Origin: CAVROP01 sp050008495
GTDB taxonomy: Bacteria > Acidobacteriota > Terriglobia > UBA7540
DNA: 64,000 nucleotides
Assembly (NCBI GenBank): GCA_050008495.1
Contig: JBEKMN010000008.1
Coordinates: 1 to 64,000, forward strand
Reading direction: 5' to 3'
The notes beneath the pieces were generated by a model, which saw only the letters and a program-made list of their open reading frames with translations, did not search any database and was not told the origin of the DNA. Both the position numbers and the translations under genes were made by a program. Shown in pieces: positions 41,498 to 52,684 of the stretch (positions are counted from its first letter, which is position 1; every line of letters begins with the position of its first letter).

Positions 41498-42906
41498 TGG
41501 AAAACACCACCTACCTTGCAGCCGACGCCAAGCTCCCCTACTGCCGGGGATGCGGCCACGCGCTGGTTGTCCGCCAACTCAGCCGCGCGCTCGAAGGGCT
41601 CGCGCTCCCCTCCCGCTCGCTTGTGCTCACCACGGACATCGGCTGCGTGGGGCTTGCCGACTCCCTCTTCCCTTACGTTCACACCGTCCACACCACCCTC
41701 GGCCGATCAACTGCCATGGCCATCGGCATGGCCCTGGCAGAGGCTGTGCTTCCCGCCTCGGGACTCAAGCCCATCGTCATGATTGGCGACGGCGGGGCCA
41801 TGATTGGCTTATTGCATTTGGTTCACGCCGCACAATTGAATGTGGACATCACCGTGCTCGTCCATAACAACTTCCTTTTCGGGATGACGGGAGGCCAGCA
41901 CTCAGCCTTCACGCCGCTCGACTGGTCGACGTCAACGACCCCGGAAGGAAACCGCGTGCCTCCGCTGGATCTTCTTGCGCTCCTGCGCGCCGCGCACGCC
42001 GGCTTCTTAGCCCGCCAGTTTGCGACGGACGGCGACTTGAACGCCGTTCTCGCCGACGCAATCGCCTATCCGGGATTTTCTCTGGTCGAAATTCTGGAGA
42101 TTTGCACCGGCTACGGCGGCCTCAAGAACAAGTCCAAGGGAGCCGCGCTCCGCGAGGTTGCGGACAGCCAGGGTTACTCGATCGGCCGCACGGAAGCGGA
42201 ACGGCCCCGCCCCACATTTGCCCAGCTCTATCGAAGCGACATCGAGTCGAAAGCGGCTCCCCTCCTTGCTAAGGAGGGGAGCCGACCTAATGGTCGTGAG
42301 GAATCTCGCCCTGCCTCGCTGCAACACGCAGCCTCGGCCGATTCGAGATTGGAGATTCAAGATTCCAAGCCCTTGCACATCGTGATTGCGGGCACTGCTG
42401 GTGAAAGAGTGCAGTCCTCGGCAGCGCTGCTTTGCCGTGCGGCGCTCAGCGCGGGCCTTTACGCGACGCAAAAGAACGACAATCCGGTGACGCAGGGATC
42501 GGGATTCTCGCTCTCCGAGATTTGCTTGAGCCCCCAGCCCATCGAGTACACGGGAATAGAAAGCGCGGACGCCGTGATCGCGGTGAGCCAGGACGGGTGG
42601 AACGAGCTCAAGGCCAATGGGACGCTGGCCGCACTAGCCCCCGGCACGCTTCTGATCATCGATTCAGAAATCGAGATTGACAGTCCCACCGGCCGGCTGC
42701 TCCGTCAGCCCTTCCGGCGTGACGCGACACCCAAGCGGGCAGCGCTTGCCGCGATTGGGTTCTGGCTGGGGAATGAGCCTGTAGTCCCCAACGCGGCGTG
42801 GGATTCGGTGCTCGACTCACTTTCCATCGAACGCCGGGCGGATGCTTCAGAAGCGCTGCGCATTGGGGCAAACTTCGCACGCCAGGTAAGCGCGCGTGCC
42901 GCCTAA
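41497..42906 (+). CDS. 2-oxoacid:ferredoxin oxidoreductase, fused beta and gamma subunits
   Basis: I start at the ATG at 41497, which overlaps the alpha-subunit TGA and follows GGAAGGCGGGAG; a TTG 36 bases upstream is less likely. The 469-residue protein has a beta domain (CRGCGH at 16-21, thiamine-pyrophosphate GDGG at 97-100, NNFLFGMTGGQ) to about residue 250. A linker made partly of repeat DNA (about 253-291) joins a gamma domain starting HIVIAGTAGERVQSSA. The fusion fixes subunit ratio. No ferredoxin-type cluster is encoded, as is usual for KorB. Confidence 0.88.
   Translation: MENTTYLAADAKLPYCRGCGHALVVRQLSRALEGLALPSRSLVLTTDIGCVGLADSLFPYVHTVHTTLGRSTAMAIGMALAEAVLPASGLKPIVMIGDGGAMIGLLHLVHAAQLNVDITVLVHNNFLFGMTGGQHSAFTPLDWSTSTTPEGNRVPPLDLLALLRAAHAGFLARQFATDGDLNAVLADAIAYPGFSLVEILEICTGYGGLKNKSKGAALREVADSQGYSIGRTEAERPRPTFAQLYRSDIESKAAPLLAKEGSRPNGREESRPASLQHAASADSRLEIQDSKPLHIVIAGTAGERVQSSAALLCRAALSAGLYATQKNDNPVTQGSGFSLSEICLSPQPIEYTGIESADAVIAVSQDGWNELKANGTLAALAPGTLLIIDSEIEIDSPTGRLLRQPFRRDATPKRAALAAIGFWLGNEPVVPNAAWDSVLDSLSIERRADASEALRIGANFARQVSARAA
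42254..42284. repeat. Terminator-like palindrome inside the beta/gamma fusion gene
   Basis: CGGCTCCCCTCCTT (42254-42267) and its exact complement (42271-42284) form a 14-bp stem with a 3-base loop. It is translated as APLLAKEGSR within the inter-domain linker. Confidence 0.85.
42340..42367 (+). repeat. Four GATTCAA-type heptads inside the beta/gamma fusion gene
   Basis: GATTCGA, GATTGGA, GATTCAA and GATTCCA follow each other in perfect 7-base register, immediately before the codons of the gamma domain. They are translated in frame (SRLEIQDSK) as the last part of the linker. Confidence 0.8.
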
Positions 42907-43073
42907 GGGTAGCGCCGACCTGCTTTTCAGGTCCGCGGCTTGTTCCCAGGCACGTGGACAAGCGGTGGACCGCATATCCAGGGCGGCTGCGATATGTAGT
43001 CGGATTGTCAGATTTCTGGAACTAAGATTGCCCGGAATGATATGTTCCGATCAAAACTGAATGGAGCAACGCA

Positions 43074-46648
<3,575 letters not shown>

Positions 46649-46649
<1 letters not shown>

Positions 46650-47659
46650 TGATTGACCTCTCCACTACTTATCACGGCATCAATCTGAAGAATCCCCTGG
46701 TCGTCTCGGCATCCCCACTCGCCGAAGAGCTCAGAAATCTCCGCCGTATGGAGGACAGCGGCGCGGCGGCCATCGTTCTCCCCTCGCTCTTCGAAGAGCA
46801 GATCAATATCGAAAGCCGCGTGCTCGACCAGTTTCTGCAACAAGGCACCGAGAGCTTTGCCGAATCACTCACCTATTTCCCCGATCTGACGGGATACAAC
46901 CTGGGCCCGGAAGGGTACTGCGAGCACGTCCGGCGCGCCAAGGCGGCGGTCGGTATCCCCATTATTGCCAGCCTCAATGGCTCGTCCATCGGCGGCTGGA
47001 CCGACTACGCCAAAAAGATTCAAGACGCCGGAGCAGATGCTCTCGAACTCAACATCTACTACATTCCCACCAGCATCGATCAGACCTGCGCAGAAGTCGA
47101 AAAGCTCTATTGCGACCTGGTGGCCACGGTGAAGTCCAGCCTGAAGATTCCGGTGGCCGTCAAAATCGGCGCTTATTTTAGCTCCCTCGCCCACATGGCC
47201 AAGCGCCTGGACGATGCCGGGGCCGACGCCCTGGTGCTCTTCAACCGTTTTTACCAGCCCGACTTTGATATCGACAACCTCGAAGTGGTGCCCAACCTCA
47301 TGCTCAGCACCTCGCATGAATTGCTGCTGCGATTGAACTGGGTGGCAATTCTGTTTGGGCATATCAAAGCCGACCTTTGCGTCACCGGCGGAGTGCATAC
47401 CGCCGCGGATGTGCTGAAAGCCATGATGGCCGGCGCGCGCGTGGTGGCTATGACTTCGGCCCTGCTTCGCAACGGCATCGGCCACCTCGCCACTCTCCGC
47501 AACGATATGCTCGCCTGGATGGAAGAACACGAGTACCAGTCCATCCGCCAGATGCAAGGCAGCATGAGCCAAAAATCCGTCGCTGACCCCTCCGCCTTCC
47601 AGCGCGCCAACTACGTGCGCGTGCTGAGCTCGTATTCGATGAAGGGACTGCCGCTGTAG
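46649..47659 (+). CDS. Dihydroorotate dehydrogenase-like flavoprotein
   Basis: The 336-residue protein is a TIM-barrel DHOD-like enzyme (NPLVVSASPLAEEL near the start, ASLNGSS near 108, ALELNIYYIP, VKIGAYF, and phosphate-binding VTGGVHT near 248). It overlaps nifJ by one base (TAATG), so it is translationally coupled. Family members often sit beside nifJ and are annotated as DHOD-like; a role in pyrimidine synthesis is doubtful since no pyr genes are nearby. It may accept or donate electrons through ferredoxin, which is inference. A GGAGG site lies inside the nifJ end. Confidence 0.88.
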
Positions 47660-47666
47660 GAAGAAG

Positions 47667-47709
<43 letters not shown>

Positions 47710-47728
47710 TGATGGAAGAAGATGTTAG

Positions 47729-47800
47729 CCCTCGCCCCCTTGGGGGAGAGGGTGGCCCGCGACGGCGTTTTCATCAGCCGCCGCGGGCCGGGTGAGGGGT
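47729..47800. repeat. Dispersed palindromic repeat, copy 3
   Basis: Closely similar to 36739-36810 and inverted relative to 185-253. It contains GGCCCGCGACGGCG opposite CCGCGGGCCGGG, a strong GC stem around TTTTCATCAG. Confidence 0.75.
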
Positions 47801-47846
47801 CACTTCACCAGCCTGCAAGATCACCACGACATCGAAAATCCTGAGT

Positions 47847-47889
47847 TGGCGCATACGTCACGACCAAACCCGTCGTGACGTATGCGCCA
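47847..47889. repeat. Perfect 18-bp inverted repeat with 7-base loop
   Basis: TGGCGCATACGTCACGAC (47847-47864) and its exact reverse complement (47872-47889) enclose CAAACCC. There is no U-run. It lies 93 bases upstream of the AbrB-like gene, so it may be an operator or a terminator for the nifJ transcript. Confidence 0.8.
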
Positions 47890-47981
47890 CCCGTGCAGAC
47901 CAACTCCTTGACTGCGCCCGAGCGGGCGGCTATGCTTCGTTTGAGGAAGCCTGAATTCCGGGCTTCCGAAGGTTGAACACT

Positions 47982-48377
47982 ATGACGGCGACCGTAAGAA
48001 TTCAGCGCAAAGGCCAGATAACCATTCCCATCCGCCTCCGCGTCCAAGTGGGCCTGGATGATGGCGACTTGGTGGAAGCCAGAGCAGAAAGAGGGAAGAT
48101 CGTCCTTACTCCCAAGCCCCTTGTCGACCGTACCGCCGGCGGCGAGTACACCCTATCCCAACGCAGAGCCCTCGATGCCCGCCTCGCAGAGTCACTTGAG
48201 CAGGCGAGGAAGGGCGAAACTTACGGGCCTTTTGAGACCCACCAAGAGTTGACCGCCTTTTTGCATCGCCAAGCGAAAGAGACTCGATCCAAAAAGAGCA
48301 AGAGTGCTAAGGCGCTCGCTGATTTCACCGCACTCCAACGCGGTTTCCGCGGTGTGGCCCACGTGTCCTGGCGTTGA
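47982..48377 (+). CDS. AbrB/MazE-type DNA-binding protein (orphan antitoxin-like)
   Basis: From the ATG at 47982 the protein is 131 residues. The first 45 residues form a swapped-hairpin AbrB domain (VRIQRKGQITIPIRLRVQVG). A helical tail with the YGPFETHQELTAFLH motif follows, which in relatives binds the toxin. The last 25 residues after KKSKSAKAL look divergent. No toxin gene follows; the next gene is convergent. It is an orphan antitoxin or a stand-alone regulator. Confidence 0.8.
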   Translation: MTATVRIQRKGQITIPIRLRVQVGLDDGDLVEARAERGKIVLTPKPLVDRTAGGEYTLSQRRALDARLAESLEQARKGETYGPFETHQELTAFLHRQAKETRSKKSKSAKALADFTALQRGFRGVAHVSWR

Positions 48378-48396
48378 CCGCCAACGGCGAAAGTTC

Positions 48397-48771
48397 TCAA
48401 GCCGTTCGGACCCGCGCCCTGCGCGACAACTGCGACGACAGCAGAAACAAGGACCCGGGCGCGGCGAACGCCAACCATGCCCAGCCTTTCAGGAGCGTGC
48501 CGGTGGTCGCGAAGTGAATCAGGTAAGCAGCCAACAGGCTTGCCACTGTTATGAATCCACCCAGGCTTTCTTTCTTCCACGCCACGATCATTCCCACACA
48601 AATCCCAAACGGGAAGAACAGAAAGCCGAGCCACTCTCTTGGCGCGGAGGGGAGGGAGCGCTCGCCCACGATGAAGGCCAAGACCAAGGCGATGGTGGCG
48701 ACGCTCCATACTCGTGCAATCCAGCGCAGAGCTGAAGCCCACATTTTGTGTCTGGCGATTGGATTTTCCAT
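48397..48771 (-). CDS. Small four-helix membrane protein (DUF7670-like)
   Basis: This 124-residue protein has four predicted transmembrane helices (around residues 17-35, 46-65, 70-90 and 93-112). The start is preceded by an excellent GGGAGGTG site. The family name is tentative, from memory of similar small membrane proteins. Function is unknown. It converges with the AbrB-like gene, 19 bases apart. Confidence 0.72.
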   Translation of the reverse strand: MENPIARHKMWASALRWIARVWSVATIALVLAFIVGERSLPSAPREWLGFLFFPFGICVGMIVAWKKESLGGFITVASLLAAYLIHFATTGTLLKGWAWLAFAAPGSLFLLSSQLSRRARVRTA

Positions 48772-48954
48772 GGTGCACCTCCCAGTAATGACGTGGTGAA
48801 CGGCGGTGCGAATAGCAACACTCTACTGCGCTCGCCGGTCGGCGTCAATAGCCGTCGGTCAAGCGGACTCAGTCTCAGGAGAAGCTTAGGCCGAATGGCC
48901 CGCACGTGTGCGCAAGAGCCCGCTCACCCTATGCTTCCTAGTGCGGCTTATCGT

Positions 48955-48982
48955 CTTGCTTCGTGCTTCTGACTTCTGACTC
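48955..48982 (+). repeat. Four-heptad tract (CTGACTT-like) upstream of the quinoprotein gene
   Basis: CTTGCTT, CGTGCTT, CTGACTT and CTGACTC follow in 7-base register. The last word lies where a -35 box would be for TAAAAT at 49001-49006. Confidence 0.55.
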
Positions 48983-49023
48983 TTCTTTCAATACAAGTGA
49001 TAAAATCCACGGTACGCTGAAAA

Positions 49024-51171
49024 ATGGGAGGGAGGATGGCAGGTCATCTTTCAAAGGTTGCGTTGTCGGCCGCTGTGCTGTTTGTAGTTCACTGGGCGTG
49101 GTCCGGGCAGCAGGCGTCTTCCTCTTCGGACTACACTTGCTGGAAGGTCTACGGCGGAACTCCGGACGACATTCATTATTCAACCCTACGCCAGATCAAT
49201 CGCGACACCGTTCGCAACCTGGCGGTTGCCTGGACTTACCAATCCGGTGATGAATTCCCCGAGTCCGAGATGGAGTGCAACCCGATCGTGGAGCATGGCG
49301 TCTTGTTTGTCACCACGCCCAAGCTGCGCCTCGTCGCCCTCGATGCCGCCACCGGCCAGTTGCGCTGGAGTTTCGATCCCAATCAGGGAGAGCCGGTCGC
49401 AACCAAGCTCCGCAACCGCGGTGTCAGCTATTGGGAACAAGGGGAGGACCGCAGGGTCTTCGTTGTTGCCCAGCAGTATCTCTACGCCCTTGACGCAACG
49501 AGCGGGAAGCCGATCGCAAGTTTCGGCGATTCCGGGCGAGTGGATTTGCGGGAAGGGCTTGGCCGCGATCCCAAGCTGCAATCCATCTCCGCCACCACAC
49601 CCGGCGTGGTTTACAAGGATCTGCTCATTCTGGGCAGCATCGTCAGCGAAGACCTGCCGGCATCTCCCGGGGACATTCGCGCTTTCGACGTTCGCACCGG
49701 AAGAATTCGCTGGACGTTTCACACCATTCCTCGTCCTGGTGAATACGGGTACGAAACCTGGCCGAAAGACGCCTGGACCTACATCGGCGGCGTCAACGAT
49801 TGGGCAGGAATGAGCCTGGATGAGAAGCGCGGCTGGGTATTCGCCGCCACGGGTTCGGCGTCGTTCGACTTCTATGGCGCCAACCGGCTGGGCGACGATC
49901 TCTTCGCCAACTGCGTGATAGCCCTCAAAGCAGACTCCGGAGAGCAGGTCTGGCATTTCCAGGGTGTCAGACACGATCTGTGGGATCGCGATTTCCCCGC
50001 CGCGCCGACGCTGGTCACCGTCAAGAGAGATGGGCAGCCGATCGATGCGGTGGCGCAAATCACCAAGTCCGGCTTTGTTTTCGTCTTCGATCGGGAGACC
50101 GGCCGGCCGCTGTTTCCCATCGAATACAGCCCGGTGCCCGCCTCGGATGTGGACGGTGAAGTGGCGGCGGCGACGCAACCGCTGCCCCTGCGCCCCGCGC
50201 CATTCGCGCGCCAGATGCTCACGCCCGACATCATTACCACCCGCACGCCGGAGGCGCACCAAGCCGTCCTGGAACAACTGCAAACGCTTCGCAGCGGCGG
50301 CCAATTCACGCCGCCCAGCTTGCAAGGCACGGTGGTTTTTCCGGGCTTCGATGGCGGGGGCGAATGGGGCGGCCCGGCGTTCGATCCTGAAACCGGAGTG
50401 CTCTACGTGAACTCGAACGAAATGGCCTGGATCCTCAGGCTCGTGCCGCGACCCGGAACGTCTGATCTGTCGAGTACCAGACAGGTTTACGCCGCCAATT
50501 GCTCCAATTGCCACCGAGCCGACATGCGGGGCACGCCGCCGGAGTTCCCTTCCCTGGTCGGACTGGGAAAGCAGTACAAGCAAGCGGAGATCGCCAAGGT
50601 CATTGGGGAGGGCCGCGGCCGTATGCCGAGCTTCGCCTACCTCAGGAAGAACGTAATTGAGGCGATGGCCCGGTTCCTCGCCACGGGCGAAGACATTGAG
50701 TTCGCAACACCCTTAACGGAGCAGCTACCGAAACCACTCAAGTATACGCACGATGGGTATAACAAATTCCTTGACGCGGAAGGTTACCCTGCCGTCGCAC
50801 CCCCCTGGGGAACGCTCAACGCCATTGACCTCAACACCGGCGCCTACGTCTGGAAGAAGCCCTTTGGCGAGTTTCCTGAATTGCTCGCGAAGGGGATGCC
50901 CAACACGGGCAGCGAGAACTACGGCGGGCCGCTGGTGACCGCGGGCGGGCTTCTGTTTATCGCCGCCACCAATCATGACCGTAAGATCCACGCCTTTGAT
51001 AAGGCAACCGGTGAGTTGCTTTGGGAAAACGTTCTGCCCGCCGCCGGTAGCGCTACCCCCGCAACTTATGAAGTAAACGGCAGGCAGTATGTGGTGATCG
51101 CGGCCGGCGGGGGCAAGTCGGGGGCGCCAACGGCTGGGACTTACGTGGCGTTTGCGCTGCCAAAGCAGTAG
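49024..51171 (+). CDS. PQQ-dependent quinoprotein dehydrogenase with internal cytochrome c domain
   Basis: This 715-residue protein has an N-terminal signal peptide (ALSAAVLFVVHWAWSGQQA) and a PQQ-type beta-propeller of the glucose/alcohol dehydrogenase family (WTYQSGDEF, WDRDFPAAPTLV, GGGEWGGPAFDPETG). A c-type cytochrome domain with heme-binding Cys493-x-x-Cys496-His497 is inserted before the last propeller blades (ENYGGPLVTAGGLLFIAAT). It would oxidise a sugar or alcohol in the periplasm and pass electrons through its own heme; the substrate is unknown. ATGs at 49024 and 49036 are both possible starts. The stop codon overlaps heptad palindrome E. Confidence 0.92.
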   Translation: MGGRMAGHLSKVALSAAVLFVVHWAWSGQQASSSSDYTCWKVYGGTPDDIHYSTLRQINRDTVRNLAVAWTYQSGDEFPESEMECNPIVEHGVLFVTTPKLRLVALDAATGQLRWSFDPNQGEPVATKLRNRGVSYWEQGEDRRVFVVAQQYLYALDATSGKPIASFGDSGRVDLREGLGRDPKLQSISATTPGVVYKDLLILGSIVSEDLPASPGDIRAFDVRTGRIRWTFHTIPRPGEYGYETWPKDAWTYIGGVNDWAGMSLDEKRGWVFAATGSASFDFYGANRLGDDLFANCVIALKADSGEQVWHFQGVRHDLWDRDFPAAPTLVTVKRDGQPIDAVAQITKSGFVFVFDRETGRPLFPIEYSPVPASDVDGEVAAATQPLPLRPAPFARQMLTPDIITTRTPEAHQAVLEQLQTLRSGGQFTPPSLQGTVVFPGFDGGGEWGGPAFDPETGVLYVNSNEMAWILRLVPRPGTSDLSSTRQVYAANCSNCHRADMRGTPPEFPSLVGLGKQYKQAEIAKVIGEGRGRMPSFAYLRKNVIEAMARFLATGEDIEFATPLTEQLPKPLKYTHDGYNKFLDAEGYPAVAPPWGTLNAIDLNTGAYVWKKPFGEFPELLAKGMPNTGSENYGGPLVTAGGLLFIAATNHDRKIHAFDKATGELLWENVLPAAGSATPATYEVNGRQYVVIAAGGGKSGAPTAGTYVAFALPKQ

Positions 51172-51290
51172 TCAGTCGTCCGTTGTCCGTGGTCCGTGGT
51201 CTCGAATTCTCGGACTCGTGGGGTCAAACCGTAAGCCATTGCGGAAAATGGGTGTCGATAGCAACTGACAACGGACTACTGACAACGGAC
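51171..51290. repeat. Heptad palindrome E filling the gap between two convergent genes
   Basis: Left arm: five words of type GTCCGTT/GTCCGTG from 51171 to 51205, beginning on the last base of the quinoprotein stop. Right arm: four reverse-complement words, with GAC at 51267, 51274, 51281 and 51288, ending 4 bases before the aminotransferase stop. The centre is 58 bases. Confidence 0.88.
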
Positions 51291-51293
51291 GGC

Positions 51294-52442
51294 TCACGTG
51301 TTCATGACCTTCTCAAACGCCGCCTTGAACTTCTCCATATCTTCGCGCGAGCCTACTGTGACGCGGACACGCGTTGGCCAAACCGGCCAGACTCTCCCGA
51401 TGTAGACGTTTTCCCTGGCCATGGCCGCCACGAATTCCTGCCCCGGACGCTTTACATCCACCATAAACTTGTTCGAGACCGACGGAATGAAAGAGTAGTT
51501 CTTCCTGGTCATCCAGTCGAAGACGTCGTTGCGGATGTCAGCGATCATCTTGCGGCGCTCGGGGACCACATTCTTGGCGCAGAGACTGGCGGTGGCTCCC
51601 ACCATGGCGGTGACGGGCATGGTCGGCATGCCGTACTCTTTCAGTTTCACCAGCAGGTCGGGGCGGCCGAGCGCCACTCCGGCTCGAAGGCCCGCCATGC
51701 CGTAGATCTTGGAGAAAGTGCGCAGCATAATCACATCTTTATCCGCGGCAACCAGACCCACCGACGAAGGCTCTCCACTGATGTGGATGTAGGCTTCGTC
51801 GACCATCACCACCGAGCCGGCCGGCTTGTTGGCCACCAGCCATTCGATATCCGACTTGCTGGTGAGGGTTCCTGTGGGATTATTCGGATTACAGACGTAA
51901 ATGAGCCCGGCGTCCGGCGAGGCCGCCGCCATGGCCTTCACGTCGTGCGAATAATCCGGGCGCAGGGGGACGTGGATGACCGGCGCGCCGATGAAGCCCG
52001 CCGCTTTCTCGGGCGCTTCGTAGCTTGGATCGGCGATCACGAGCGGCCGCGTGGGCGAAGTATGGGCCAGCACGGCGCGATGCAACGGATCGCTCGAGCC
52101 CGGGAACGCCATGGCATAAGAAGGCTGCAGGCCCTCCTGCTCTGCCAGGGTCCGAGCCATTTTGAAGCCCTCATCCCACATATATCGCCCGCACTTTTGC
52201 ACCACGTTGTGAATGGCCTCGGCAGCTTCCGGGCACGGGCCCATGGGGTTCTCATTAGCGTTCAGTTTTGTCGCATCTGGCGGTATGGGGCCGATGTCAG
52301 ATAACTGCGCCAAAGCCGATTCGTTGTAAAACGGCAAGGCGGCTGCGGCCCCCAGCAACAACGACAGGCGTGTGAAGTCGCGGCGGGAAAAACCACGCCG
52401 CAGAAATTCGCGTTCCCTTCCTTTGGGCAGGTCAACAACCAT
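51294..52442 (-). CDS. Tat-exported histidinol-phosphate aminotransferase-like PLP enzyme
   Basis: From the ATG at 52442 the protein is 382 residues. It begins with a twin-arginine signal (SRRDF at 19-23, then LSLLLGAAAALP). The rest is a fold-type I class I/II aminotransferase of the HisC family: NANENPMGPCPEA, the NPNNPTGTL motif, and the PLP-lysine in TFSKIYGMAGLRAG near residue 240. HisC normally works in the cytoplasm on histidinol phosphate. Export suggests another substrate, and no his genes are nearby. The upstream in-frame extension lacks a ribosome site and would bury the Tat signal. Confidence 0.88.
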   Translation of the reverse strand: MVVDLPKGREREFLRRGFSRRDFTRLSLLLGAAAALPFYNESALAQLSDIGPIPPDATKLNANENPMGPCPEAAEAIHNVVQKCGRYMWDEGFKMARTLAEQEGLQPSYAMAFPGSSDPLHRAVLAHTSPTRPLVIADPSYEAPEKAAGFIGAPVIHVPLRPDYSHDVKAMAAASPDAGLIYVCNPNNPTGTLTSKSDIEWLVANKPAGSVVMVDEAYIHISGEPSSVGLVAADKDVIMLRTFSKIYGMAGLRAGVALGRPDLLVKLKEYGMPTMPVTAMVGATASLCAKNVVPERRKMIADIRNDVFDWMTRKNYSFIPSVSNKFMVDVKRPGQEFVAAMARENVYIGRVWPVWPTRVRVTVGSREDMEKFKAAFEKVMNT

Positions 52443-52684
52443 CGTCGCACCTCCATCAAGCGGCCGCGTGCCGCTCATGCAATAACTGCACGCGCGGACT
52501 CGCTGAGTCTGACACAACCACCTTCGAAGCGCCCCTCTTAAGCTTGCTGCCTCAGCAGATGATAACCCAGGGATGCCGCCGCTTCAAGGAAGTTACAGTT
52601 GACGCTGAGGTCACGCCCGTGTCGGAGGGTAAAACTGCAATGGAGGGGCGGCCCCTTGGGCCGCCCCTAAAACCACCAGTTGCT
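52443..52684. other. Intergenic region with hairpin repeat copy 2
   Basis: The region between the aminotransferase start and the S53 peptidase stop contains the AGGGGCGGCC hairpin (52644-52668). No convincing promoter was recognised. Confidence 0.5.
52644..52668. repeat. 25-bp hairpin repeat AGGGGCGGCC/GGCCGCCCCT, copy 2
   Basis: Arms are identical to 33070-33094 with a different 5-base loop. In the leftward direction it follows the S53 peptidase stop by 17 bases, so both copies sit just after a stop codon. Confidence 0.75.

Noticed and set aside
49186..50583. 465-codon minus-strand open frame
   Set aside because: It is antisense to the quinoprotein gene, which carries the CxxCH heme motif and propeller repeats.
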